Shown here: piece by piece, positions 14,558 through 28,260 of the stretch | Numbering within the stretch: position 1 is the first letter of the stretch | Layout of the letters: each line of letters begins with the position of its first letter | Source: Trematomus loennbergii | Taxonomy: Eukaryota; Chordata; Actinopteri; Perciformes; Nototheniidae | Length of the DNA: 64,000 nt | Direction: 5' to 3' | NCBI GenBank assembly: GCA_012861695.1 | Contig: JAAOOA010000086.1 | Span: 7,903,885 to 7,967,884, forward strand | Program-made: the position numbers and the translations under genes | The notes under the pieces: model-generated | Seen by the model: the letters and a program-made list of their open reading frames with translations, nothing else | Database searches by the model: none | Told to the model about the DNA's origin: nothing

Positions 14558-15243
14558 CAGGGTTCACTTTTTCACCATCTTATCTTATCTTATCTTATTT
14601 TCAATTACTTTTCTATGACTTCTCCATGACCTTTACCTAATTTCCCTTGACCAAAAAAATTACTCTCTCAGCGGTACCACTGAAAATGGTTTATTTTAAC
14701 ATGGAACAGGAAAATAAGGTATGAAACATGTTGTGCCTATCTAGAAAAATCAAATAGTAGGCTTACTAGCTTCTACAGGCTAAAGCAACTAAAATCTCTC
14801 ACCAGCAAAACACCTCGTCAGTTAAATGCCATTTTATGTTTCATTACTATACGATACAGTATTTATTATCATTATAGTATTACTATTTCGGCGATTAGAT
14901 AAAATATAAATTATATTTATACACACCCTCATGTGAGGGTCTAAGGACAGAGGGTGTCATTTTTCTCATACTGATATTCTGAACAAACTGTGCTGTTGTA
15001 TTTGCTGTAAAGTGTCTTTACTGTAGGGTATTTTTATTATATGTACAGCACTTTGGCTCGACCAAAAATCGTTTAAAAATGTGCTATATAAATAAAACTT
15101 GATTTGATTTGATTTGATGCAACTTTAGTTACATTTCCATGACTTTGGGAAAAATATTGTTTTCCATAACTTTTCCAGGGCCTGGAATTAGCATTTTGAA
15201 TTTCCATGACTTTTCCAGGTTTTTAATGACCGAAAGAACCCTG
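14558..15243. mobile_element. hAT-like non-autonomous DNA transposon
   Basis: The element begins CAGGGTTC and ends GAACCCTG, a perfect 8-bp terminal inverted repeat. It is flanked by the direct repeat ATTGTA (14552-14557 and 15244-15249). The ends carry the motif 'ccatgactttt(cc)' in several copies (for example 'tccatgacttttccagg' near the right end), typical subterminal repeats of a widespread fish hAT miniature element. No transposase is present. The 6-bp flank is shorter than the usual 8-bp hAT duplication, so either two bases have decayed or the family is different. A LINE/SINE tail (14990-15118) is nested inside. Confidence 0.65.
14990..15118 (+). mobile_element. L2-like LINE/SINE 3' tail
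   Basis: The sequence ends with 'tgctatataaataaaactt' followed by gattt tandem units. This is the conserved 3' end shared by fish L2-type LINEs and their SINEs, where the reverse transcriptase starts. It is nested within the hAT-like element, so it inserted later. No coding part is retained. Confidence 0.6.
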
Positions 15244-17934
15244 ATTGTACCTGCATGCCTAGTTTGGAGCCATGTTCCTCCTTCTGTAAACACTGTAGCT
15301 TCCCTACACTGTTATTTTCACTTTCTGTAATAAATCAGAAAGTCCAGGAAATGCTCTCTCCCTGTGGCATTTCTGGGTTTTTTATTTTTGCTTTCTTGAC
15401 ACAGTGGATCGAGTGTTTTTTGGAAAACACACTGTTTGGTTCTGGCCTCCTAGTGCTCTGAAAGCAAATGCCATATGTTGTAAAAAGAGACACCCCAAGA
15501 GACATCTGCGGTGTGTGTTTGTGCTAAACGTTGCATGTGTGTGCCCGCACATCTTGAATTTATTATACCTAGAATGATTATTTGCATTTATGAAAAAGCA
15601 CTTTGTGTTTTCTCTTATGCATTAATCATGCAATATAAATACGTTTTTTATTATCACTGAAGAAGGGAATAGTTCCACCAAAACAATAATGAGCAGGTGT
15701 TTTGCTCCAAAGAGTTTTATATGTGGGATTTTCAATAGGAAGTTTAAGCGTCTAATTAAAATGTATACATCATTAAACGTCATGTCGGTGTAAAAAACCC
15801 TCTATGTGACTTTATTGGCTATATAACTATAACCACTGAATCGACAGTTTAAAAGATTGCCTACCTTTCATATAACATTTGGAATGGCTTTGTCCAAGGT
15901 GTCTTATTTGTCTTTCAATTTTTGGCCATAAATCCTTTAATTGGGATAAAAAAGCTCCATGGATTTCACAAGGAAAATAATCAGATGATAAAATATAAAT
16001 ATGGTCATGCTTCTATGTTGTTATCAATGGTTGTATATGTAATAAAAAAATAGGATTATTAATGAAAGTATAGGTATTTTACTCATGCTTTGATCTCTCT
16101 ACAAAACGGTATCATCTTTACAATCATCCAGTCTTGCTTACTTTGACATCCAAACTAAGACTCTATGTGTTTTTCTATCTTAAGAGGTTCACAACAGGTG
16201 CTTTAGCAGGTGCCTACTTGTTCTCCCTCTAATCCTGTGGCTTGCTTCCATTTCCTTTGGCGTGTTGTGCATCCTTGAAGGTGACAGGACTAAACGTTGG
16301 GAGAGCAAGCTGGAAAAAACTTAAAAACACAGACAGCAGGAACCAAGTAGTATTTCCAAGAACCTCATTGATGCTCTAACTGGCGCATCATATTTATTTG
16401 CAGAAAGATAATACTGGGGTTGGGTTCAAATAGTTATTTAATTCAAAAAATTACTTTTTCTTTTTGCACTGCAGTCGCGTAGTGCTAGAAGTAGTGTCAT
16501 GTAGTATGACCTATCATGAGTCCTGCATCCACAGACATTCAGTCACCTACAAATACTGTCTGAGTGACGCCAAATTCTATCTAGTCTTGTAACATACCTT
16601 TGACGGCACGAGGGATAGTTTCTTCAGATCCTGAATTAATTCTCATTTTCCAGGTAAAATAAGCACCACAAGGAGGAATTAGTTTGTGTATATATTCACA
16701 AGTAGACTTTTGATTTAGTACTTAAAATATATACACTGCCATAGAGTCACAATATTACAGTAGCTGGATTACTATGGTGATTATTACTTTTCTGTAAAAG
16801 CATTTGAAATGGATGTACTAAGCTTTTAAATCTTGTCTAGCACAGTTATAGTTTCGAATATGTTTCATCCACAGTTCCCACACCCTTAACCAAATACGGC
16901 ACAAAGCGAACCCTGCCCTAGCAACAGTGTAATCCTCACATCTGCTGAGCATCCACATTATGAAGGTACCGCAAATTCCAAAGTACAGGAATTGAATGTA
17001 TGCCCCCACCAACAGCATGACTTCAACATCCTCAAACAGACTTAAGGCACATCCCAGTGACCACTTTACCAAGAGGTGAAGGTGTTGAGATGTTACGACG
17101 AGGCGAAATATCCTGACATGAGAAGACAGGTGCAAAAAACTGTGTTACAGGTCAATGTGAACCCTTTAATTACACCATTAAGGCTCAATGTTAGCCATAT
17201 TTGAATTAATAAAGCTTTATAATTAGCTTGGATGTAATTTGAGGGTTATAAGAACCCCAGGACCACAAGGTTTCCCTGAGGGATGCTCCATCAGCAGGGC
17301 CACCCGGCAAACTGATTCCCCACACTGCATCCAGTCCAATGGTATCTCAAAGGGCAGCAATGTTAAAGAGGGGGGGGGGGGGTGTGCAGCTGATAAAGCC
17401 GTCTGGTGGGGGAACATCTGGGTCGATGCAAGCATGGAGTATTCAAGGACGCCGAGAGAAGGGCGTAGAAGAAGCATAGCAAGAGATGGCATAGCTCTCG
17501 GAGACGGACTCAGCGAGTGCCTGTGGGCAGCTCTCTGGGTGCGCTATTTCCAAAAGGAGAACCTTGTAATTACAATAAAGCGGCCATATTATATTGCTGA
17601 CTTCCTTGAAAAGTCTGTATTTTACTGGGCAGGGCTGCAAGTGCACACACACCCTGCTAGCCACAACACACTGAAATAGATCAGAGCAGGGGCTCGGCTG
17701 GGAGGAAACGGAGAAAGGGAGTGGGCTTATACACTCCAACAGTTGGGTCAAAGACTGTGTGTGCACATGTGTGGGGGGGACTACACACTCTGCTTGGGCC
17801 TCCTGGGGAAGCTGCTGGAGGTGAGCGGAGCCAGGTAAAGAAGGGAATTTAGAAAGAGAATGGCTCAGTGATTTTGAATCCGGCCACCGAACACACCCAG
17901 CTAACCACATACCTCGAAATAGGCAGGAGGAGGA

Positions 17935-17972
17935 GGAGGAGGAGGAGGGGGGGGGGGGGGGAGGGAGGGACA
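17935..17972 (+). repeat. (GGA)n plus poly-G tract
   Basis: GGA units run into a poly-G stretch, making a G-rich homopurine block that could form a G-quadruplex. It sits in broader purine-rich DNA. Confidence 0.85.
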
Positions 17973-19800
17973 AGGGGTGACTAAGGGGCAACGTGAGGGG
18001 GGGGGGAGGCATAGCAAGGGTGCACCTAAGTGGGTGTGTGTTTCTCTGTGGGGTGAGCTCTGAACTTTGCATGCCAACTGATTTAAAAACAATGTGTGTT
18101 TGTGCGAGAGTTTATATATGAGCACACATTATATCTTCACAAAATGTACCAGTCTTTTTGAACAAAGTTAGACCAAAACGCAAAGTGCTATTTTACATTC
18201 TCAGCATTTTTCTTGTGTACATTTAATTAGTGGATTTCAACTCGTAGCAATTCTTTTCTGGAGAGTTTGAAGACAGCTTCCTTTCCCGTTGTTGTTAAAT
18301 ATAGCAATGGGTGATTTGCACAATTGAGCACAATTACTCACTGTTAAAAGGTAATTTGCCCAGATGGCTATAATTGTTGTACTAACAAAAGGCAATTTGA
18401 ATGACTGGTGAAGGGGCATGGACAGAAAGAGAAGCTATACTGAGCCACAATGTCAATATAATGGAACGTATATATGGAGCAAGGATCATTTATACTATAT
18501 TTATGTGTTCAAAACATACATTCGCTATACTTAAAGCAGGAACGCTCGTATAAGAAGAGTGCCTACAAGTACTGGCAATTCATTTTGTTTAAATCATAAA
18601 TGCCGATAAATATCATTTAGGCATGATATAACCACATCTGGATCTGTATTTAAATACCAAAATCCACAAAATGAAACCAAAGATGGAGGAGATATGATTG
18701 GAGGTTTGAATAAACGGCTGCCTGGGAGGGGTCGTTCGGGCCGGAAAGGTACAGGCAGGAAAAATTACAGGAATGAATAGAGAGAGAGGGGATGGGAGGG
18801 GGGGGAAGGATGGGTGGGCAGAGAACTGGTGGTGGTGGTGGTGGGGGCACAGAGGCATGCAGAGGGTGAGAGGGAATGAATGAGGGCCATTGATAAAGAA
18901 GGGGCGAGAGGACGGGGGTGAGGGGAGGGAGAAAGAGAGAGAGAGCAAAAGGGAGGGAGGAGGGATCAAACGGTATTTACACATGGAGATTCCTGAAAAA
19001 GAAACTGAGGTGGGGAGGGAAAAGGTGGATGGGTGGATGGACAGAAGAATCGTTACTGACCTACTGACTTTAACACAGGGTGGGACTTTGGAGTCTTTAA
19101 TACAGCCACATACTTGTATCTTAAATGTCACAGCTTTTTCCACAAATGAAGTCACCTGAACAGCTGTCCCTGCACACAGTGGGCTACAGTAAGTTCACAG
19201 CAGACTTCCCTCAGAAGGACTGAGCAAAGGTTACCTCAGTTTAAATGAAACGCCTTTTCTGTGTTGGTTATATTGTTCAAAGACTATATTAGATTACATT
19301 AATGTGGTTTTCTCTTACTTATATGGGTCACTGTTTTGATGACACACCTGGAACATGGGGGCAGATACAAATATTCCATCCATTCATGGGCGGCATCAGC
19401 TGACTCTAATATAACTGCTGAAATGAAATTATGGCTGTGATAAAACAGTTTTTTCCCCCTACACCTGTGCTATTATATATATTAAATGGGGATGACAGTT
19501 GCGATAAGAAATCTTAAAATCTGAAAACGTATCTTGTTCCAGTTTTTATCTAATTTATTTTCAATTCTAAACTAAAATAAGTCATTCGAGTCATATTAAC
19601 TAATTTAAAAGTATCATATGAAACATTTCCACATTCAAATGTAAAAAATAATAAGAAATATAGACCTATGTTAGATAATTTGTTGAGTTATGTTATAAGA
19701 TTATCCCAAATGTTACCAACCATTTTAAACCCAGAGAAATTCAAAGCTTTAATCAGGATTATGGTTTGTCTCATCAGGACTCCCGCGACTTATCCACTTG

Positions 19801-19848
19801 GAGTCAGTGAGTCAGTGAGTCAGTGAGTTAGTGAGTCAGTGAGTCAGT
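19801..19848 (+). repeat. 8-bp tandem repeat (GAGTCAGT)x6
   Basis: Six head-to-tail copies of an 8-bp unit, one with a C-to-T change. The junctions recreate TGAGTCA, the AP-1/TRE heptamer, four times perfectly and once as TGAGTTA, on the same face about every 8 bp. Whether it is bound in cells cannot be seen from sequence. Confidence 0.9.
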
Positions 19849-22800
19849 GTTGTGGTTTGACTGTCAGAAGCTGACATAAATGGACTTTCCATTTAGTCGG
19901 GAAAGTTAACGCCTATCCAGAATCCTAAGTGGAAGGCCACTTTTAAAAATCCTTAAGCACGAAAATGCAACTTTAAAAAGAATAACACATAACTGGCTGA
20001 CTAGATGTCAGAATGTCTTAAGATTGCTGCATTATTATACAACATTATGTTAGTGGGTTAGTTATCACATATTTATTTTCTGAGTCATTGGATGTGGTTG
20101 TCAGTATACATCAACTTCATCTTGGAGAGACACTGCTCCATCACAGAACATATCCTAACAGTCAGGCAATTCAATCCACCACACATGCTCATGTTTAAAG
20201 TGTGTAAGTAAAACGAGAGGTATTTTTAGGAAGAGAAGGTTCTGACTAAGAACCAGTGTGTGTTGTGTGTTCATTGTAAGGGATGAAAGAGGAGAAGCAG
20301 CAGGTATGTGAAGCATTAAAAGCATTCACTTGGTGAAACAGTGAAGGGACAGAGGCCAGTGAAGCCTGGCTGTGACCCAGACTAGTCAGCTGGACACTGT
20401 AAGGTCGAGGCGGAGGTCAGCTGGGTCCTTTTGCCGATAGAGTGATACCGTGCTATACCTGACCATTACAAAGAAGTGTGGAGGAAACAGAGCAGCCGCC
20501 ACAACCTTTTTCACACCATGCTGCCCAACTGAGCTCTGGTAGTAGTACTGCTTCTGTCTGTCCACTGTGAGGGATATATCAACAGTACAGAGGCAAGAAA
20601 TAGAATAACTAGAGCATTATGCTTTGGGGCTGTGGAAGCCACAGCAACATGCAGTGTAATAGGGTAATAGCAGTGCACAATAAAGAACTGTCGGATTATA
20701 ATGTTTGTGCTGATGTTAGAAGATTAGCTGATACAAGCGTGACTGCAGACAGTGCTCAGTCAGAAGCAACACATACAATCATTCAAATACACACAGGATA
20801 GAAATGTTTTGCTATAAAACTATATTCTGTGTTATACTTGGTATGATGTAACATTGTTGGGGGGTGTAGTTTGAGTTGATCTAACACAGCGTTACTTCTG
20901 TATCTGTGGGATGAGTAAATCAAATATCATAAGCTTGGAAATAGATACAAAATAAATACGATATATCTACTCTTGTTTTAACGTGTACCTTTTTTATACA
21001 CATTTGAAGTGTGTATACATGTACACTTTCAATGACATAAAATCTTATCCTGTAATGCATCAAGCAAACAGCTGCTCAAGAGCTTAACCGCCATATTCAT
21101 TGCGGTGTATAACATTGCAGCTATATGCTCTCATGTGTGTTCTAACAGTGGACACACATAACATAAGCTGAATTTCATTAAAGACTAGTTTCTTAGTTGA
21201 TTTTGTCATGTGACACTTTTGGGTGTGCAATGCAAAATGATCATATGGTACTCTTAAAAATGCTTTTATGTATATGATGTTTTTATTAAAATACTGTGTT
21301 GAACTTTGTGTTTGTGTCCTGTTATCAACTATCTAAAGAAAGTTGTAATGGGAATAAGGTGAACTCCTTTTTAAAGGCGTAGACTCATGCCTCCACAGAT
21401 GAGTAGAGGCTCAGCTCCACTCTCACACTGACAGAGGGACTCCTCAGCCGGCCGAGGTCAATAAGGAATGCACCAGGGGAGAGGGAGGGAATGTACCACA
21501 GGGGTGTTGAGGAAGGGGGTGGGGTGGCAGCGGAGGAAACACAGAGGGGGAAAACAGAGGGGTCTTTTGTGAGACAGGAAGCTGCTGAGACCAGGGCCCT
21601 CTCTCTGGGTACAGTAGTGCAGCAGAGAGAAGCCTGGGATATGAGGAAGATGGGACTGAGGGATGAAGACGAAGTGGAATGAGGAGGAAAGAGCGCTCAG
21701 GACATGTAAGAGAAGAAGACACCTGGGAGGTGGTAGAAAGAGGGCTGAGTGATGGAACAAGATGCTCGTTGTAGGATGGGAACCAATATGCTGTAGGAGT
21801 GGAAACATTTATATTGAGTGCCCAAAAGGTTATCTTTCACAGACAGTATTGAGGGGTTGGTATCGGAGCCTTTCAAACACTTTGGATTGGTTTGATATTA
21901 GGTCTGTGGAATTATGTGTTGAGCAACTGTGTTCAAAAACTGTGTTTCAATATAAAGAAGTGTAATAACAACCTAAGTGAAGGGTAACCTTTAGCCCTCA
22001 ATAGCATAAAAATACATAAAATAATCAAGAGAAAGCATTAACCGCCTACAGTTTTAATTGTGTTGGTGAAGTTTGTTGATCTTTGTTGAGTTGTTTCATA
22101 AATACACTGAATTAAATGTGTATCTATATCCATGCAGCAACTAGGTGTGGTGAGGCATTTGAGTGGCAAGTAGCCAGTTGTATTCCCGGACTGGTAGGGG
22201 CAGGATACATCTGGCTGGAGAAAGTGCAAGATCAGCGCTGGCCCTTTCAAACACATCTGAAGTTCCCTTTAGCAAGTCGAACGCCTAATGCTCCAGTTAA
22301 AGCTGCTCAGTGACCAATGGATCTGACTGTGTACTCGGAAGCTTCCATGTCTAAATGGGTCTAACTGTGTGTGGGAACAGAGCATTCCTGAAAAATGTCC
22401 GAGGATAATTCAATAAATAAATAAATATAGAACAAAACAAATATTTTTTAAAAGACAAACAATAATAGTGGAAGAGGTTCAAAAGGGAAGAAAATGAAAG
22501 GAGTGAGAAGGAGGATGTGAAGACCCTGAGTGGGGGTGAGGTTAGGCTGAAAGAAAAAGATCAAGAACATAAAAGCTAATTATTGTATCCCAAAACAAGA
22601 GCTGAACATGCAGGCCTGCAGTAGTGTTAATGAGGTGAGGGAAAACAATTGGAGCTGTTTTGGCCATCAGCTCGTTCCAGTCTGTCTTTCCTCTGATGAG
22701 CCTTTAAAGGGCTTTTCATCTCTGTTCAGTCTCATCCGGGCAATTACTGCACGAACAAATCATGCCCATGCCAAGATGGCAGGATAAATAACTGTGATGC

Positions 22801-24527
22801 AGAATGAAAATACTACCCTCCCTCTTCCTTTCTCTGTCTTCCTATCTACGCCTCTTTCCTCTCTACAGTTTTCCTCTTGCTGACACATTTGGGCGCTCTC
22901 ACGTTCACTCCTGGCACACAGACAAAAGCTCTGCAATCAACACACACTGACTGCCCAGTCTCTCCTGTCATGACAGTGAAATCAAGAGGTGGCACTATGC
23001 TATGCTCACGCACAAAAGACTTGTTGTTAAAGCTGTTGAATGTTGTGAAATGCTGACCTGCCCTACAACATAATACTTTTTTGGTGCTAAATTCAAGATA
23101 TGATGTTTGAATGACAGGGGGTCAGTAACTATGATGTCAGCGTTTGCTTTGCAACTGTGGTTTAGAAGAAGGGAGATTAGTATTTTGGCCGGCGCCATTT
23201 TGTAATTTTTTATCGAGAAGTGTAACAAAATTGTGGATTACAACCTTACGCTGAACAGAAGGCGACAAAAATTACAATTAACTTTGATGCAGTAAAAAAC
23301 TACTCTGAAAGGCAGCCAAAATGGACATCATGGTGTGGTGACCTGTTAATCACAAGGTTGTCCCGCCCTAAAGCCTTCCCTACTTTATCATCTATTAAAT
23401 CTAAGTGGGACAATCATTTACTAAATGAACATCATGCTGTGATGAAGAAGACTTGAAACTAGCCATTGAGACCATAAACTCAACAGGACAATGTTTACTG
23501 AGGTAATTAATTAAGTGAAATGTCGAATCATTTTCTCAGACTTCTATCACCTGGCCTTCTTTTTGCAACAGTGGAGTCGCCAGGCTATTAGAAAGAGTAC
23601 AGGTTTGATTGCAATATGTGCAGGATAGTTGTAAAGTATCGAAAATCAAATACAAATATTTTGAACGCCAACTTTTCTGATCTGTCTATTTGGACAGGGT
23701 CGGTATTAAAGATTTTTCTAACTCTCCCACACGTGTGACTACATACCTTTTTCTTCATCGTGTGAGTCTAATATAATTGGGATCTTCTGTTGGTTTAATA
23801 ATATATGCTTTGACACTTTAGTGCACTTAATTTGTAAATGCAAAATGTCAATATGCTCAAGCCGATGCATTTGAAGCTTTGAACCACAAAATGCAAGTAA
23901 ATGTAGCTGCTTTCAAGTTCTGTATCGTTATGTGTGGCACTATGATTATGTCTTTCTGAAACATTTTCTTCCGCAAATATCTGAGTCTGACATATTTTCA
24001 TCTGACATGTTCCTGTGATTAAAAGCAAATGTAGAATGATATACCTTGTGTGGGACCCATTCTCAGTTTTACCCAGATTTAGCTCTGCTCAGGAGGCGCT
24101 CTCAGTCGTCTAAGTGTACCTGGCTCAGATCTGGTCTGTGTATATCCCAAACCGAGCATATCATTACAGCTGAAAGAACATGGGGACAGTTGGCTGACCA
24201 GTAATTTGGCTTCCCTAAATGTTGTCACTAGTCATTCCAAAGGTTCTTCCCATCCCCACAGTCTGGACCTTACAGAGGAAACAAGCTGTACAATTAAGCG
24301 GGCATTTATAAAAAGATAAATATACCGTGGAGACATGACTGTATGTGAATTCGATCCAAATTTGGACAACCAACAGACGTGACCCTTTAATCTAACATGC
24401 ATGCAAACATGGAAATATTGTCTTTATTTTATCGCTTTATACACTTAGTAGGGGATTTTTAGTCAGAAAGCTAGCTGTTGTTTTTTTTTTACTTAAAAAA
24501 ATCTGACTGTAATGTGAATTACATAAC

Positions 24528-24890
24528 AGAAGGGGCTCTGTTATGCTAATTTTCTGTTTCATATTTGTATATTGTGCTTCTACTGTGACATGTTTACATG
24601 CTTTATTTTTCTTGTCTGAAACCAGAGCCCAGTCTGGTCTGAATGTTTAGTTGGCCGGCTCTGTTGTGATTGGTGTTGTGTGGTCAACCACTTAGAGATG
24701 TCCCGCACCTTAGCCTATCACGTACAATGTGTTAGAGCACTAGCCAATAGAAGCGCAACTGTTACATAGTGATGTCACTATGCCGCGGAAGATAACAAAG
24801 GAGTCCAATGGAGGCGTTTTCAGGGGGCTAGTGTGTGGAAGAGAAACTTTGGGATTTTAACTCCCCAAAAGTATAAAAGGGCCTCTTTAA
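24528..24890. mobile_element. miniature DNA transposon (GGGGCTCTxTTATGC family)
   Basis: The left end 'aggggctctgttatgct' and the reverse complement of the right end 'gtataaaagggcctcttt' align as imperfect terminal inverted repeats. The interior has the 'tgattggt...cctatcacgtacaatg...tagccaatagaa' arrangement of a very common fish miniature element. No coding capacity. The exact ends are uncertain by a few bases. Confidence 0.5.
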
Positions 24891-26953
24891 GGTACCTGTA
24901 TTTTTCTTATGGGTACAAATTCCCAATTTATTTGGCAGACTGCGGATAGTTTACAAAGAAAACACATTTTTTAAGTTGTAAGTTCTCTTTTGCACAGCCA
25001 AGGAAACTTGTGCAACCCTGAAGTTCAGAGGGGGGGTTACAGTATTTATTTAACTGTGGAGGTCTATCTTCCTACCTAGAACAGAAAATAACTGAGCATC
25101 CAACACACCTGACATCTTGTCCTCCATTTTGGTATTTGACCTGTCAAGAGAGTTTGCAAGCGTGCGTGTGCGTGTGCGTGTGTGTGTGTGAACCATATAT
25201 ACAGTCTATGGTATGAACGCGATGTGTGGGTATTTCTGCCAAACAGGATCCACCACAGCGATGCTGGCAAATGACTTCAAACACGGCTTGTTTTTCGGTG
25301 CACAGTAATAACATTCACCCGGTAAAAATTGACATTGGTGAAGCAGAAATGAAGAGGAATTTGACCCCAGGGATAAAAGGTGTCTTTCTGTAGGGCTCAC
25401 CCTCACACGCTGGAGGGGAGGGAGTGGGGTGAAGAAACAGGAGTGAAGGAGAGGAAGAGTTAGAGCCAGAAGGAGACTGGGGAGATAGGAGGGCAGGACA
25501 CTGCAAAAAGGGATTGAAGGGTTAACAGAATCAAAGAGAGAAGAATTGAAAGTGAAAGAGAAGAGTGAGACCTACAAGAAGGTGAGACAAGATTGTGATG
25601 AGGGAAACATTAGTCAGGAAAAGAAGGATGGGAAATGAAGAGAGAAGGGCAGAAAGGTTTAAGGGCCTGAGAAATGTTAAGAAGCACGACAGAATAGTTC
25701 AAAGAGGGCACTCAAACAGACCACTAGGTGTCTAAATTATGAACTATAATCAACTGGTGTTCAGCTAAATCATTACATTTCATAGCATCAAGTGATCCTG
25801 TGAGAAATAGTATCTTACAGCTGGTGATGATCTTATTTTGGAATCTTAACACAACTTACGTTGGCAATTACTGTCCTGAATCATAATGGGCAATTTACTG
25901 TCTGGTTTTATAGTCTCCTCTAAAACTGATGCTGCTGATCCTGGTGCTGAACAGAAAACTCATTGTGCCTGCCCCCTCTGTTGGCAGCTGCTGGTACTAC
26001 AGGAGCAGCTTCCACAGTGGCACACTTGGCTCAGACATCTGAAACATGGAAAGTGATGCTTAACCTCAACCTCATTATACTTAGTCTACTTATTCAAGTC
26101 ATGGTAACCAAATGCATGTTTTATAGCAAATTAACCACCATTTTGCACAAGATTAACCAAGAGTTTAGCTAATTAAACCTTACACTCAAGTTAGATTTGA
26201 CCTGCTCAGTAAAACACAAAAATAAGAGGCCAAAGACTCAGGTGTTTCTATTACCCGACCAACCGCACATAACACAGAGGAAGTACTGCTTATTCTGCAT
26301 GAAGTTCTGTCTTCCAAATCCAGTTTTACCAAAACTGGACAAAAACTGTGTTTTAAAGGGTGACATTTTGAGATATGAAGATTGACTGATTCATTTGAAC
26401 ATGAAGCACAGCTTGGCTTTTAAAAAAAGGATCTATTTTGTGGCCTAAAACCAAAGTTTAACAAAGCCTCTGTAGAATAAATGACACTCAGAACCTTTCT
26501 CATTCTGTCAGTAAAAACAGCCATGGACATTACAAGCATCTGCCTGATAAAACTGGGGTTGAATCATTACATATTCTGAGTTAGCAGAACTTTAACAACA
26601 GGCTTTAAACATGACATCAATTACATTTGATGATAAAGTCAATCAAGATCTAGACAACTTAAATAAAGTTAGGAACTTAAGATGTATGCAGGCCTTAAAT
26701 AGTGAGCTAAGCTGAGCAAGGGCTTTACGTTCTAGCTCATGGCGACCAGGAAGAAGAGCTGATCAGGACAGACTGTGAAAGATGAGAGGGGACATACTGA
26801 AGGTGGTGAAAGGGGGGTCCAGAAAAAAAGAGATATAGAAAGAGAGAGCAGCTTCTAACTATGCCCACACAGATGCAAGCTCATACCACATTCCTGTCTT
26901 TCTTAACATTGAAATAAGCAGTTGAGGGAATAGAGCCACCGGTTCAGGGTGAA

Positions 26954-27238
26954 ATGTACCTATTAAAATGTACTGATCTCAGCTCTGCTGCTTCCTCATT
27001 GGCCAAGGTGTGCTCAGTAGGCGTGGATGCCATGGAGGACAATTTCACCATCCAGCAGCTGTTATCAAGGGAGGAGGTGGAGACCCTGGAGGACGGAGGG
27101 GTCAGTGCTCCCTCTAGAGGGGGAAAGATGGGAGTGCGGAGGAAGCGGTCAGCCGGGGCCCTGCGGTCCTGCTGGACTGAGGAGATCAGCAACATTTCTC
27201 CAGGACAGAGGGAGTTTGGACACTTCAACTCATGGACA
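26954..27238 (+). CDS. unidentified exon-like ORF
   Basis: A plus-strand frame whose distal two thirds, from about 27031 (MEDNFTIQQLLSREEVE...), look protein-like. They use G/C at third positions well above the surrounding DNA and avoid low complexity. The frame contains a basic RRKR site, which would fit furin-type cleavage if the product were secreted, and runs into a plausible 5' splice donor (GGACA|gtgagt at 27239); the frame itself stops shortly after. The upstream boundary is unclear: an acceptor could lie at ctcag near 27020, or translation could begin at the ATG at 26954 or 27031. I do not recognise the product. It could be one exon of an unannotated plus-strand gene, a relic exon, or chance. 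Confidence 0.3.
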
Positions 27239-28110
27239 GTGAGTGGGTGATATATATGGAGCCACAATGAAATTAGCACACTGTAATGTTCAACCCACAG
27301 TGCGTTAAAGGCGTATGTAGCTGTAATTAAAGGTCATTTTCATTTAAATCTTTCAATATTCATTTGACATCATTTAGCTTGATAACAAAATACTTTGCAG
27401 TGTTTGAAATGACTTGTGCGAAAATAATAAATAAAAAACACTTGACATACAGTATTAAAACCTTTACTCGGACATGATACAACAACAGAAACAAGATTTA
27501 GAATTAATGACTGAAAAAGTATTCATATTTTTTTTCTTCTTCTTTCAATCCCGAAGCACACGATAGTCACTCAGCTCCATGTGTACGATGGAGTCGGATA
27601 CAAACAGGACAAAGGACTGACACGAGAGAAAGAGAGGGTGACATATTCCATTTCTGATTTTACAGTTCTTGCTTTTGTTTAATACTTTGTCGCCTAATAA
27701 ACAAAATATGAATATCATAGCTGGAGAAGAGGGAGACACAAAGAAACAGTGTGAATTGTTTTGTTATGGTGAAGAAGAGTAGACAATCAAGGAAGATTCG
27801 AGTTCTACCAGAAAATAGGTTCTGCTTTTCTTCTTGAGCGACTTAACGACACCTGATCTGAGTTGTGTTTCAGTCCTTACCCTTCCTTTTTCTCTTTGAC
27901 TTCCAAATATCATCACACCTAAAACATGATCAACAACCTCCTCTTTAAAGTGAGCAATCATATTCCTTCCATCAAGTTCAATACATGTAACCAGATTCTG
28001 CTCAGAGGTGCCTCCTGCAACCAGACCTCTTCACTGCGTCTTCAAAGAGCCACGGTTTCTCCCTCATGTTCTAAATGGTGGTATCCAGCTGCAGCCACAT
28101 GTGACTGACA

Positions 28111-28260
28111 CAGTAGAACAGTGCGCAGTAGAACAGGACACAGTAGAACAGGGCGTAGTAGAATAGGGCGCAGTAGAACAGGGTGTAGTAGAACAGGGCG
28201 CAGTAGAACAGGACACAGTAGAACAGGGCGTAGTAGAACAGGACGCAGTAGAACAGGGCG
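28111..28260 (+). repeat. 15-bp minisatellite, ten units
   Basis: Ten consecutive units of a 15-bp motif (consensus cagtagaacagggcg) with scattered substitutions, followed by a partial unit ending at cagtgga. Because 15 is a multiple of three, several frames on both strands stay open and give repetitive peptides; these are artefacts. Two unit variants (…ggaca and …gggcg, with c/t at the first base) recur, which suggests higher-order duplication. Confidence 0.92.

Noticed and set aside
17443..18072. 209-codon minus-strand reading frame rich in P and S
   Set aside because: It spans GGA/poly-G purine tracts; the composition explains the absence of stops, and there are no domains or splice signals.
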